Assembly (NCBI GenBank): GCA_023428755.1
Contig: JAEYWX010000008.1
Coordinates: forward strand, 42,293 to 106,292
Direction of reading: 5' to 3'
DNA length: 64,000 nt
Source: Bacteroidota bacterium
GTDB lineage: Bacteria > Bacteroidota > Bacteroidia > Chitinophagales > Chitinophagaceae
This document shows positions 16,367 to 25,198 of the stretch, in pieces. The position numbers were made by a program, and so were the translations under genes. Position 1 is the stretch's first letter. Each line of letters opens with the position of its first letter. The notes below the pieces were generated by a model. The model worked only from the letters and a program-made list of their open reading frames with translations. It was not told the DNA's origin and did not search any database.

Positions 16367-17620
16367 ATGAGTCAATTAACCGACATATCAGCTAAATTTT
16401 CACCAAGCGGCCTTCGGGAAAAAACCAAAGGCGATAAAGTGATCTGGGCAATCGTGATTGTTTTATCGCTTGTAAGTTTACTGGTAGTGTATAGTGCAAC
16501 CAATTCATTGGCGTATAAACTATACAAGGGCAACACGTTTGTGTATCTCTTCAAGCAAATTGCATTCATAACACTTGGTATCATCATTGTCTATTTTGCA
16601 CACCGGGTAAACTATACCATTTACTCACGTGTAGCGAAGCTGTTATTTTATATTTCAATCATACTATTGATCTATACATTCTTCTTTGGTGCAACCATTA
16701 ATGATGGAAGCCGTTGGATTAAATTGCCGATCATTAATCTTACAGTACAAACATCCGACATTGCCAAGCTGGCGTTGTTCATGTACATCTCACGGTTGTT
16801 GTCGAAAAAGCAGCATGTGATCAAAGATTTCAAGAAAGGCTTTCTCCCCTTGATGGCACCCATTGTGATCATTTGTTTGCTCATTGCTCCGGCCAATCTT
16901 TCAACAGCATTGTTAACGGGTGCTACCAGTATGCTGTTGTTATTTATCGGGCGGGTAAGCCTTAAACACATTGGTATTGTTGCAGCAGTCATTGCAATAC
17001 CCGTGATTATTTTAATTGCCATAGCAGGAAGTTATTACGATAAAGAAGAGGGTAAAGCAAAAGAATTACCTGCTGTGCTTTCTGCAGGGCGTGTACCAAC
17101 ATGGATCAAGCGGGTACAGGATTTTATGTACGCCAATAAATCGGAAGCACCTTACCAGGTACAGCAGGCAAAAATTGCTGTCGCAAAAGGTGGTTTGTTT
17201 GGTTTAGGTCCGGGTAACAGTGAGCAGCGCAACTTTTTACCACATCCGTATTCCGATTATATCTATGCTATCATTATTGAAGAATATGGTTTGATCGGTG
17301 CTGCCTTTATCATCTTTATTTACATGGTGTTTTTGTTCAGGAGTATTCGGTTGTTTCGGAAATGTCCGTTTGCATTCGGCGCCTTCTTGGCATTGGCACT
17401 CAGTTTTACATTGGTGATACAGGCAATGACGAATATGGCGGTGAACGTAGGATTGTTCCCGGTTACAGGTGTAACACTTCCGTTGGTGAGTATGGGCGGC
17501 AGTAGTTTTCTGTTTACCTGTTTATCCATCGGAATTATTTTAAGTGTAGCAAGAAATGTGGAAGAAGCGGAAGGTCAAAACAAGCCCCCATCCCCTGAAG
17601 GTGAGTTGGAAACAGCTTGA
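16367..17620 (+). CDS. ftsW: Septal peptidoglycan polymerase FtsW
   Basis: A 417-residue SEDS-family glycosyltransferase with about ten transmembrane helices. It polymerises lipid II at the septum with FtsI. Family features are NDGSRWIKLPI, the KGGLFGLGPGNSEQRNFLPH region (as GLFGLGPGNS and LPHPYSDYIYAII), EEYGLIGA and the late VTLPLVSMGGSS. A short hydrophilic C-terminal tail ends ...KPPSPEGELETA. The DNA for this tail (17583-17610) has the CCCCCATCCCCTGAAGGTGA pattern of the C/G repeats found around ftsQ and murG. Confidence 0.96.
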   Translation: MSQLTDISAKFSPSGLREKTKGDKVIWAIVIVLSLVSLLVVYSATNSLAYKLYKGNTFVYLFKQIAFITLGIIIVYFAHRVNYTIYSRVAKLLFYISIILLIYTFFFGATINDGSRWIKLPIINLTVQTSDIAKLALFMYISRLLSKKQHVIKDFKKGFLPLMAPIVIICLLIAPANLSTALLTGATSMLLLFIGRVSLKHIGIVAAVIAIPVIILIAIAGSYYDKEEGKAKELPAVLSAGRVPTWIKRVQDFMYANKSEAPYQVQQAKIAVAKGGLFGLGPGNSEQRNFLPHPYSDYIYAIIIEEYGLIGAAFIIFIYMVFLFRSIRLFRKCPFAFGAFLALALSFTLVIQAMTNMAVNVGLFPVTGVTLPLVSMGGSSFLFTCLSIGIILSVARNVEEAEGQNKPPSPEGELETA

Positions 17621-17650
17621 TAAATTGAAACAGATGTTATTTGATAGTTC

Positions 17651-17666
17651 TTTTATTAGTTGTGTA
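17651..17666 (+). repeat. Third copy of the TTTTATTAGTTGTGTA word
   Basis: This 16-mer in the ftsW-murG gap is identical to the core of the 19-nt direct repeats at 25045 and 27081. Here it is not followed by a terminator. Confidence 0.65.
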
Positions 17667-17717
17667 GTCAGCTGTAGAAAATCAATCGACTTCAGTTGCG
17701 TCGCACACTTATACTGA

Positions 17718-18878
17718 ATGAAAAAAATGAGCAATGAGAATGTAACATATAGTGATTCTGCTACTGGTTCCCCCTTCAGGGGGCGGAGGGGGCGAATTAT
17801 CATGGCAGGTGGCGGAACAGGCGGACATATTTTTCCGGCCATTGCTATTGCGAATGCTATTAAAAAACAACAACCCGATGCAGAAATATTGTTTGTAGGC
17901 GCAAAGGGAAAAATGGAAATGGAAAAAGTACCGCAGGCAGGTTACAACATAGAGGGGCTGGATATTGCAGGTTTTAACAGAAGTTCTTTGATAAAAAACA
18001 TCGGTTTGCCGTTAAAGCTGGTAAAGAGTTTTTTACAGGTGCGTACGATCATGAACAGTTTTAAACCCGATGCCGTGATTGGCGTAGGAGGTTACTCCAG
18101 CTTCCCGGTATTGCGTTATGCACAAAGCAAAGGCATCGCAACATTTATACATGAAAGTAATTCGTTTGCAGGCAAGAGTAATATTCTGTTAGGAAAGAAA
18201 GCAACGAAAGTGTTTGTGGCGAGTGATAAAATGGAAAAGTTTTTTCCGGCTGAAAAGCTAATGATCACCGGTAATCCTGTTCGTGCTGCTATTGCACATG
18301 CAACAGTAAGCAGGGAAGAAGGGTTGAAGTTCTTTGGTTTAACGGCAGCGAAGAAAACAGTGTTGGTGGTTGGTGGCAGTTTGGGCGCAAAAAGTATTAA
18401 TGAAACCATTGATGCAGGTATTGATCAGTTTGAACAAAACGATCTGCAACTCATTTGGCAAACGGGTAAGCCTTATGCAGCACAAGGCAAAGCAAGGGCA
18501 AACGGAAAAGCAAATGTGTGGGTGAATGATTTTATCAAAGAAATGGAGAATGCCTATGCCGCAGCTGATGTAGTGATCTCCAGAGCAGGAGCCATGGCCA
18601 TTGCTGAGATCTGTTTGGTTGCAAAGCCGGCGGTGTTTGTTCCTTATCCACATGCAGCAGAAGATCATCAAACAGTGAATGCACAGCACCTGGTTGAGAA
18701 GCATGCAGGACTGATGGTGAAGGATAGCGAAACAAAAGAAAAATTGCTGAGCAGCATTATTGCTTTGGCAAAAGATGAAGTAAAGCAAAACGAATTGAAA
18801 CAAAATATTGCAAAGCTGGGTGTGGCTGATGCAGACACAGTGATTGCAAGTGAAGTATTGAAGTTGATAAAGAAATGA
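17718..18878 (+). CDS. murG: UDP-GlcNAc:lipid I GlcNAc transferase
   Basis: A GT28 enzyme of 386 residues that adds GlcNAc to lipid I on the inner face of the membrane to make lipid II. The glycine loop IIMAGGGTGGHIFPA lies at about residues 27-41. VIGVGGYSSFP, HESNSFAGKSN, the GGSLGAKSIN loop, SRAGAMAIAE and PYPHAAEDHQT follow. The N-terminal 26 residues precede the usual family start and read GSPFRGRRGR where the DNA is an interspersed C/G-rich repeat (17768-17793). A start inside MAGGG would delete the first strand, so the extension is probably translated. The gene overlaps murC by 4 nt. Confidence 0.95.
   Translation: MKKMSNENVTYSDSATGSPFRGRRGRIIMAGGGTGGHIFPAIAIANAIKKQQPDAEILFVGAKGKMEMEKVPQAGYNIEGLDIAGFNRSSLIKNIGLPLKLVKSFLQVRTIMNSFKPDAVIGVGGYSSFPVLRYAQSKGIATFIHESNSFAGKSNILLGKKATKVFVASDKMEKFFPAEKLMITGNPVRAAIAHATVSREEGLKFFGLTAAKKTVLVVGGSLGAKSINETIDAGIDQFEQNDLQLIWQTGKPYAAQGKARANGKANVWVNDFIKEMENAYAAADVVISRAGAMAIAEICLVAKPAVFVPYPHAAEDHQTVNAQHLVEKHAGLMVKDSETKEKLLSSIIALAKDEVKQNELKQNIAKLGVADADTVIASEVLKLIKK
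17768..17793. repeat. C/G-rich interspersed repeat translated within murG
   Basis: The sequence TTCCCCCTTCAGGGGGCGGA plus GGGGG forms a short CCCCCTTCAGGGGG hairpin. It matches the style of repeats at 21424-21462 and 21571-21612. Confidence 0.65.
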
Positions 18879-20248
18879 TTCAGTTGAACGATATAAAAGC
18901 AGTGTACTTCGTGGGGATCGGTGGCATTGGTATGAGTGCAATTGCAAGGTTCTTTCATAAAAACGGGGTAAAGGTGAGCGGTTACGATAAAACAGTAACG
19001 GCACTTACGTCGCAACTGGAAGCTGAAGGAATTGCGATTCACTACAGCGAAGAAGTAGACTTGATCCCAAAGGATGTGCAGTTGGTGGTGTACACACCTG
19101 CTATTCCGAATGAGCATAAAGAGTATCAGTATTATCTGCAGAACGGATACAATGTAGTAAAGCGGAGTGATGTGTTGCAGATTATTACACAAAGTTCTTT
19201 GAACATCTGCGTAGCAGGTACGCATGGGAAAACAACCATCAGTACCATGACGGGCTTTTTGTTGCGCCACAGTGGTTTTGGTTGCAATGCATTCCTGGGA
19301 GGAATTGCTGTGAACTACAACAGCAACTTCTGGAGCAGCGAAAACAATGTGTGCGTAGTGGAAGCCGATGAGTACGACCGTTCTTTTCATAAACTGAGTC
19401 CGGATATTGCAGTGATCACCGCAATGGATGCTGATCATTTAGATATCTACGGAACAGCAGAGGCGATGGAAGAAGCGTTCATTGAGTTTACACGAAAGAT
19501 TAAACCCGGTGGATGGCTCATCAGCAAACATGGATTGAAACGATCTGCTGATTTGGTGGCTGATCATCACATCACTTATCATTTGAGTGATACGAATGCA
19601 ACGGTTCATTCAAAAAATCTGCAGGTGCAAAACGGAAGTTATTTGTTTGATGCTGTGGTGAATGACTGGGTGTTGAAGGATGTGCAACTGAATGTTGGTG
19701 GGTTGCATAATGTAGAAAATGTGTTGGCAGCGATTGCTGTTGCACATATACTCAAGATCGATGACGATAAGATCAGGGAATCGGTGAAAGCGTTCAAAGG
19801 TGTGAAGCGGAGATTTGAATATGTGATTGCGCCGGGCGATGGCGATGTAACATTTGTAGATGACTATGCACACCATCCGGAAGAGTTGAGAGCGTTGATT
19901 ACCGGGGCAAGAAGTTTGTTTGCAGATAAAAAACTGGTGCTTGTGTTTCAGCCGCATCTGTTTACACGCACAAGAGATCTGGCGGATGGATTTGCAGAAA
20001 GCCTGGATATGGCAGATGAAGTAATCCTGTTGCCGATTTACCCGGCACGTGAATTACCGATTGAAGGCGTAACAAGTGAACTCATCTTAAACAAGATGAG
20101 ATTGGAAAAGAAACAGGTGTTGACAAAAGAAGAGTTGTTGAACAGTGTAAAGGGAAAAGTTGATAGCAACACCGTATTTGTAACTGCAGGCGCAGGCGAT
20201 ATTGATGCTATGCTGCAGGAATTAAAAAAGAAGATTGAACAGAAATAA
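18875..20248 (+). CDS. murC: UDP-N-acetylmuramate:L-alanine ligase
   Basis: A 457-residue Mur ligase adding the first amino acid of the peptide stem. The motifs are FVGIGGIGMSAIARFF at the N-terminus, the ATP loop VAGTHGKTTIS near residue 113, EADEYDRSF, TAMDADHLDIY, and VDDYAHHPEELRA. FQPHLFTRTRDL and VTAGAGDID complete the pattern. Length is normal. The start overlaps the murG stop (ATGA), and ftsQ begins immediately after the stop. Confidence 0.97.
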   Translation: MIQLNDIKAVYFVGIGGIGMSAIARFFHKNGVKVSGYDKTVTALTSQLEAEGIAIHYSEEVDLIPKDVQLVVYTPAIPNEHKEYQYYLQNGYNVVKRSDVLQIITQSSLNICVAGTHGKTTISTMTGFLLRHSGFGCNAFLGGIAVNYNSNFWSSENNVCVVEADEYDRSFHKLSPDIAVITAMDADHLDIYGTAEAMEEAFIEFTRKIKPGGWLISKHGLKRSADLVADHHITYHLSDTNATVHSKNLQVQNGSYLFDAVVNDWVLKDVQLNVGGLHNVENVLAAIAVAHILKIDDDKIRESVKAFKGVKRRFEYVIAPGDGDVTFVDDYAHHPEELRALITGARSLFADKKLVLVFQPHLFTRTRDLADGFAESLDMADEVILLPIYPARELPIEGVTSELILNKMRLEKKQVLTKEELLNSVKGKVDSNTVFVTAGAGDIDAMLQELKKKIEQK

Positions 20249-21427
20249 ATGAGCAGTAAGAAATTTTCAGTGAAAAAATTGTTGACGGCAATCGTTTGGT
20301 TGCTGGTTAGCTCAGCCGCAATTGTGCTGCTGATTGCTGCTACCCGCAACCAAAATGGAAAGTTGTGTAAGGATGTGGTGGTAAATATCAAAGGGGCGAA
20401 TGCGGTGGGCTATGTAAGCAAGCAACATATCCTGCAAACAATTTCCGGTGGCAGACCCGATTTGATGGAAGGACAGCTGATTAAAACATTCGACTTGCAG
20501 CAATTGGAAAAATTACTGGAACGCAACTTATGGATACGAAATGCCGAACTGTTCTTTGATAACAATGATGTATTGCATGTGGATGTTACTGAACGTGAAC
20601 CGGTGGCCAGAGTGTTTCGGGTAGATGGTGAATCGTTTTACATTGATGAATTGGGCGATGAATTACCCATCACAAATGATCAGGTGGCACGTGTTCCGGT
20701 GTTTACTTCCTTTCCAAACGAAACAACGGCTGCACATAAAAAAGACAGTGTGTTGAAACAGCAGGTAAAAGAAATGGGTGGGTTCATCTTAAAAAATGAA
20801 TTCTGGATGGCGCAGATTGACCAGGTGAACATCAACAACTACGAATTTGAACTGGTTCCGAAGTTGGGGAACCATCTTATTCAGTTTGGTAACACTGATA
20901 AGATCGAACCAAAATTCAACCGCCTGTTATTGTTCTATAAAAAGATCATGCACAAAACAGGTTGGAATTATTACAGTACCCTGGATGTACGTTATGATAA
21001 ACAATTGGTGGCATTACGTAGAGACAGTGCAAGCCTGTTCAAAACATTTGTAGTAGAACAAAATAATTATAAGATCAATACAGCGATCGACAGTAGTTAT
21101 ATACCGAACGATTCATTGGTCGGTAGTACAAACGAACCCAATACTGGTATGCTTACCTCTGGGCACTACAACGGAGAACCAACATCCGCAGAGCCCGTTT
21201 TAAAATCCGTCGCTCTGAAACCAAAACCAAACGAAAGTCGCAATGCGATGAAGAACCAAGTCCCTGCCCCTGCAACAAGGAACAAGGTGCAAGGAGACAA
21301 GACACAAGAAGCCAAACCCAATGAAAAAAAACCTAAGCCCGTGAATGAAGAAGAAGCAGTGTTACATGAGGCGAAGAGCCAACCTGTGAAAAAACAACCG
21401 AAAGCAGTGATGAAGAAGAAAGATTAA
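20249..21427 (+). CDS. ftsQ: Cell division protein FtsQ
   Basis: A 392-residue bitopic protein with a short Lys-rich cytoplasmic start, a transmembrane helix at about 12-31 (TAIVWLLVSSAAIVLLIAA) and a POTRA-like region. The region around residues 88-110 (RNLWIRNAELFFDNNDVLHV, then TEREPVARVF) corresponds to the conserved FtsQ segment. FtsQ links FtsL/FtsB to the divisome. The last 100 or so residues are low complexity and rich in Lys, Pro, Asn and Glu. Part of the tail (21260-21310) is encoded by repeated ACAAGG words, suggesting growth by repeat insertion. Family identity rests on topology, the conserved segment and its place between murC and ftsA. Confidence 0.9.
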   Translation: MSSKKFSVKKLLTAIVWLLVSSAAIVLLIAATRNQNGKLCKDVVVNIKGANAVGYVSKQHILQTISGGRPDLMEGQLIKTFDLQQLEKLLERNLWIRNAELFFDNNDVLHVDVTEREPVARVFRVDGESFYIDELGDELPITNDQVARVPVFTSFPNETTAAHKKDSVLKQQVKEMGGFILKNEFWMAQIDQVNINNYEFELVPKLGNHLIQFGNTDKIEPKFNRLLLFYKKIMHKTGWNYYSTLDVRYDKQLVALRRDSASLFKTFVVEQNNYKINTAIDSSYIPNDSLVGSTNEPNTGMLTSGHYNGEPTSAEPVLKSVALKPKPNESRNAMKNQVPAPATRNKVQGDKTQEAKPNEKKPKPVNEEEAVLHEAKSQPVKKQPKAVMKKKD

Positions 21428-21462
21428 CCCCCTCCCGACCTCCCCCTAAAGGGGTGAGGCCA
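21424..21462. repeat. C/G-rich interspersed repeat after ftsQ
   Basis: The sequence CCCCCTCCCGACCTCCCCCT followed by AAAGGGGTGAGG overlaps the ftsQ stop. It pairs CCCCT with AGGGG and resembles the murG and pre-ftsA elements. Confidence 0.6.
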
Positions 21463-21570
21463 TCGAGGCACAGGCTCACTTATTTAAAAGTTTGATGAAT
21501 AATAAACAACTTTTTGATTAAAGGAAAATAGATGAAATGCTTAATTGCTAAAGTAGAATAGAAAAGAAAA

Positions 21571-21612
21571 TGCCCGGCCTCCCTCTCTGAAGGAGAGGGA
21601 ACGAGGGAGAGG
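21571..21612. repeat. C/G-rich interspersed repeat before ftsA
   Basis: CCTCCCTCTCTGAAGGAGAG followed by GGAACGAGGGAGAGG forms a CCCTCTC/GAGAGGG hairpin. It lies 30 nt in front of ftsA. The rest of the 214-bp ftsQ-ftsA gap holds no gene. Confidence 0.6.
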
Positions 21613-21641
21613 TATACACACAACTAAAACAACATACAACT

Positions 21642-23042
21642 ATGACATCGGAATTACCAACAAACGGAGCCGCATCGACCGCACAGGCTGTGAATAACAA
21701 TCCCATTATTGTGGGGTTGGATATTGGTACCACCAAGATTGCTGCCATTGCCGGACGAAAAAATGAATTTGGCAAACTGGAAATTCTCGGCTTTGGCCGT
21801 GCGAACTCCAGCGGCGTGCAGCATGGAATGGTATTGAATATTGATCAAACCATTAAAGCCATTGAACAGGCATTGCAGAATTGTTATGCCAGCAATCCCA
21901 ACTTAGAGATCAATGAAGTATATGTGGGTATTGCAGGTCATCACATTAAATCGTTGCAAACACGTGGTGATATTGTTCGGCAGAACAATGAAGAAGAAAT
22001 TGCACAGCGTGAAATTGATCAGCTCATCGGCGATCAGTACAAAACGTATATTCCGGCAGGCGATCAGATCATTGATGTGATTCCACAGGAGTTTACCGTG
22101 GATAATTTTCAGAATATTCCCAACCCGATTGGGTATAGTGGCGTGAAAGTTGGTGCTAACTTTCACATCATCACCGGTGATAAAAATGCCATCCGCAATA
22201 TCAACCGCAGTGTGGAGAAAAGTAATTTGAAAGTAAAAGACCTGGTATTACAACCATTGGCATCGGCTGCTGCAGTAATGTGCGAGCACGATCTGGAAGC
22301 TGGCGTTGCCATTGTAGATATTGGTGGCGGTACAACGGATCTTGCTGTTTTTTATGAAGGCATATTAAAACACACTGCTGTAATTCCATTTGGTGGTGAA
22401 AACATTACCAATGATATTAAAATGGGATTGGGTGTATTGCGTACACAGGCTGAGCAAATGAAAGTACAGTTTGGAAGTGCGTTGGCTGATGAAGCAAAAT
22501 CAAATGCATTTATTACCATTCCGGGTATTCGTGGAATGGCACCCAAAGAGATCAGTGTAAAAAATCTGTCGCACATTATCCAGGCACGCATGAGCGAGAT
22601 CATGGATTTTGTAACCTATCATTTAAAGCAGGTTGGTTTAGACAATCGCATGTTGAATGGTGGTATTGTATTAACAGGCGGTGGTTCACAATTGAAACAC
22701 CTCATTCAGTTAACAGAATATGTTACAGGATTAAATGCTCGTATTGGTTTTCCAAATGAGCATTTGGCATCGGGTCATATCGACGAGTTAGCCAAACCCA
22801 TGTATTCAACCTGTATTGGTTTGATTTTAAAAGGTTACAATGTATTTGAGAATACACAGAACAAACTGAAAGGCATTGAAATAAAAGAAGAACCGGTAGC
22901 CGAAGTAGTGAATGAATACGACGATCAAACAGAAACACATGTGGTACGTGTGAAAAAACGCAAGAGCCTGAAAGGATTCATGGACAGTATAAAAGATGGT
23001 TTGATTGATTTGTTTAACGAAGAAGAAGATCGCAAGCTTTAA
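21642..23042 (+). CDS. ftsA: Cell division protein FtsA
   Basis: A 466-residue actin-like ATPase that anchors FtsZ to the membrane. The phosphate-1 loop VGLDIGTTKIAAI lies near residue 25, the SHS2/1C region includes NEVYVGIAGHHIKS, the phosphate-2 loop is VAIVDIGGGTTDLAV, and the adenosine motif is LTGGGSQLKH. The C-terminus has a basic amphipathic stretch (KKRKSLKGFMDSIKDGLIDL), the expected membrane-targeting helix, followed by FNEEEDRKL. About 20 polar residues precede the conserved N-terminus. Confidence 0.97.
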   Translation: MTSELPTNGAASTAQAVNNNPIIVGLDIGTTKIAAIAGRKNEFGKLEILGFGRANSSGVQHGMVLNIDQTIKAIEQALQNCYASNPNLEINEVYVGIAGHHIKSLQTRGDIVRQNNEEEIAQREIDQLIGDQYKTYIPAGDQIIDVIPQEFTVDNFQNIPNPIGYSGVKVGANFHIITGDKNAIRNINRSVEKSNLKVKDLVLQPLASAAAVMCEHDLEAGVAIVDIGGGTTDLAVFYEGILKHTAVIPFGGENITNDIKMGLGVLRTQAEQMKVQFGSALADEAKSNAFITIPGIRGMAPKEISVKNLSHIIQARMSEIMDFVTYHLKQVGLDNRMLNGGIVLTGGGSQLKHLIQLTEYVTGLNARIGFPNEHLASGHIDELAKPMYSTCIGLILKGYNVFENTQNKLKGIEIKEEPVAEVVNEYDDQTETHVVRVKKRKSLKGFMDSIKDGLIDLFNEEEDRKL

Positions 23043-23152
23043 ATACAGTCTGCAGCCGATAGTCCTTAGTATGTAGTATAGGGCTATCCACTAACAACTA
23101 TTGGCTACCGGCTTCAACTAAAAACTTACTAACCCAGCAAACCCGGAAAGTT
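23043..23152. repeat. TAGT/TATAG word repeat between ftsA and ftsZ
   Basis: The gap contains GATAGTCCTTAGTATGTAGT then ATAGGGCTATCC and GGCTACCGGC, quasi-tandem words with partial inverted symmetry (GATAG.../...CTATC). Related words occur at 31225-31245 and 36770-36810. Confidence 0.5.
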
Positions 23153-24973
23153 ATGATACATTTTGATCTGCCAAAGGAAAAGTCATCCATCATCAAAGTA
23201 ATTGGTGTTGGTGGCGGTGGTAGCAATGCAGTAAATCACATGCATGCTCAGATTATAGAAGGAGTAAATTTTATTATTTGTAATACAGATGCACAGGCCA
23301 TTGCACAAAGCATGGTGCCAAACAAAGTGCAGTTAGGTCCGCATTTAACACAGGGCCTTGGTGCAGGTGCCAATCCCGAAATTGGTCGCCAGGCAACTGA
23401 AGAAAGTTTGGAAGAATTAAAAACCATGCTGGAAGTAAATACCAAAATGGCGTTTATTACAGCAGGCATGGGTGGTGGTACCGGTACAGGTGGTGCGCCT
23501 ATCATTGCAAAAATTTGTAAAGACCTCGGCATTCTTACGGTGGGTATTGTTACAACTCCGTTTGGATACGAAGGAAAGAAACGGATTCAGCAAGCCGAAG
23601 ACGGGATCAACCGTTTAAAAGAATATGTTGATACATTACTTGTGATCAGCAATGATAAACTGCGTCACCAGTTTGGTAATTTGAAAATGAAAGAAGCGTT
23701 TTCAAAAGCAGATAATGTATTGGCAACGGCTGCAAAATGTATTACGGATGTGATCAACAGCACCGGCCAGATCAATGTGGATTTTGCCGATGTGTGCACC
23801 GTTATGAAAAACGGTGGTGTGGCCATACTCGGTAACGCCAGTGCCAATGGCGATAACCGTGCACAACGTGCCATTGAAGAAGCGTTGAATTCACCATTGC
23901 TCAACGATAATGATATTCGTGGTGCTAAATGGATACTCATCAATATCAACAGTGCTGAAGGCGATCATGAATTTACAATGGATGAAGTAGAGATCATTCA
24001 AAACCATTTGTTATCGCAAGCAGGTGAAAACACAGATGTGATTCTTGGTTTGGGATATGATAATACGTTGGGAGATAAGCTGGGCATTACCTTAATTGCA
24101 ACCGGCTTTGAAGCAAAAAATCCATTTGATAAAAAGCCTGCAGTAGTAGAAGAGGTGAAACCAAAAGTTGAAAAGATTGTGATGACGCTTGGTGAACCAG
24201 AGAAAAAAGAATATTCACAACCTGTATTGTTTGCAGAAGAGATCAAAGATCCGATTGCGCCTAGTATTGTAGAAGAAGTAAAGCAACAGGAAGCACCTGT
24301 TATGCAATTACCTGTTACTCCAAAAGTAGAAACAACACGCATTGAATTTACGCTGGAACCCGTTACACCTGCACCTGCGCCGGTGGTGGAAGCAAAACAG
24401 GAAGTTGTAACAGGACAGCCAGTTCAACAAAAAAATACTGAACCTATTTCAAACGAACCTGTTTCCCGTCCTGTAAGCGGGGGCTATTTAGCTAAGCCCG
24501 CCATTATTTACAGCGAGCAAGCAGAAGAATCCATTCCGGAAAAAATAGCCGACGAAAAACCGGTTGCGATTCCCACGCAGTTGCACATTGTGAAAGACGA
24601 TGAAGAATCGTTTGACATGCAGCTGGTGGAAAAAACAGAACAACCAACGGCGGAGAAAGAGCCTCGGGCCGATCAAAATGTTCATCTTGCTTCTTCGGAA
24701 GAGCCTCCGGTAACGGATGAGGCAGAAGAGCAACGGAGAAAGGCAGCCGATCGTTTACAGAAGTTGAGAAACCTCTCGTTTAACATCAATGCACCCGATC
24801 CGAATAATGAGTTTGAAACTGTGCCGGCTTATCTCCGCCGTAATTTAGAATTATACAACACCATTTCACCGGCTGAGAATTTCTACAGCAATTACACGGT
24901 GCAGAGTGATGAAAATAACCAGGCACAGATCAATACCATCAATACATTTTTAGATGGTAAAAAACCGGATTAA
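23153..24973 (+). CDS. ftsZ: Cell division GTPase FtsZ, long-tailed
   Basis: A tubulin-like GTPase that polymerises into the Z ring. The GTPase domain runs to about residue 325 with KVIGVGGGGSNAVNHM, the GGGTGTGGAP tubulin signature near residue 107 and the NVDFADVCTVM T7 region. A linker of about 220 residues rich in Val, Glu, Pro and Lys follows, then PDPNNEFETVPAYLRRNLEL. The latter resembles the conserved C-terminal peptide (P.(F/Y)LRR) that binds FtsA. Unusually, about 40 more residues follow, ending NTINTFLDGKKPD. At 606 residues it is much longer than the 380-400 of enterobacterial FtsZ; long linkers are common in Bacteroidota. Confidence 0.97.
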   Translation: MIHFDLPKEKSSIIKVIGVGGGGSNAVNHMHAQIIEGVNFIICNTDAQAIAQSMVPNKVQLGPHLTQGLGAGANPEIGRQATEESLEELKTMLEVNTKMAFITAGMGGGTGTGGAPIIAKICKDLGILTVGIVTTPFGYEGKKRIQQAEDGINRLKEYVDTLLVISNDKLRHQFGNLKMKEAFSKADNVLATAAKCITDVINSTGQINVDFADVCTVMKNGGVAILGNASANGDNRAQRAIEEALNSPLLNDNDIRGAKWILININSAEGDHEFTMDEVEIIQNHLLSQAGENTDVILGLGYDNTLGDKLGITLIATGFEAKNPFDKKPAVVEEVKPKVEKIVMTLGEPEKKEYSQPVLFAEEIKDPIAPSIVEEVKQQEAPVMQLPVTPKVETTRIEFTLEPVTPAPAPVVEAKQEVVTGQPVQQKNTEPISNEPVSRPVSGGYLAKPAIIYSEQAEESIPEKIADEKPVAIPTQLHIVKDDEESFDMQLVEKTEQPTAEKEPRADQNVHLASSEEPPVTDEAEEQRRKAADRLQKLRNLSFNINAPDPNNEFETVPAYLRRNLELYNTISPAENFYSNYTVQSDENNQAQINTINTFLDGKKPD

Positions 24974-25044
24974 TGACTTGCTCTATGTTTCAACATAGAG
25001 ACATCTTTGTTTTATAGTTGTAAGTTGAATTTTAGAATCGTAAG

Positions 25045-25063
25045 TTTTATTAGTTGTGTAAAA
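25045..25063 (+). repeat. 19-nt direct repeat, left copy flanking the ATPase module
   Basis: TTTTATTAGTTGTGTAAAA here is identical base for base to 27081-27099. The two copies are 2036 bp apart and enclose exactly one terminator, one promoter and two genes. Confidence 0.85.
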
Positions 25064-25090
25064 TCCTCCTTTTTTGGGGGATTTTTTATT
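25061..25090 (+). terminator. Terminator downstream of ftsZ
   Basis: AAATCCTCC pairs with GGGGGATTT and is followed by a T6 run. A further hairpin CTCTATGTT/AACATAGAG lies at 24981-25001, nearer the ftsZ stop, without a clean T tract. Confidence 0.8.
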
Positions 25091-25150
25091 TGCCTTTTAA
25101 TTTTAAGTAGATTTATCTGTGTTCTGTTTAAAAATGGGCTAATTAAAGGG

Positions 25151-25158
25151 TAACTTTG
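25151..25158 (+). promoter_or_regulatory. -7 element of the ATPase module promoter
   Basis: TAACTTTG matches TAnnTTTG exactly, 41 nt before the ATPase start. A clear TTG is missing at -33; GTTTA at 25126-25130 sits at a suitable distance. Confidence 0.5.
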
Positions 25159-25198
25159 CAAAATAGAATAGGATTAAATTAATCGATTATTTTACTAC

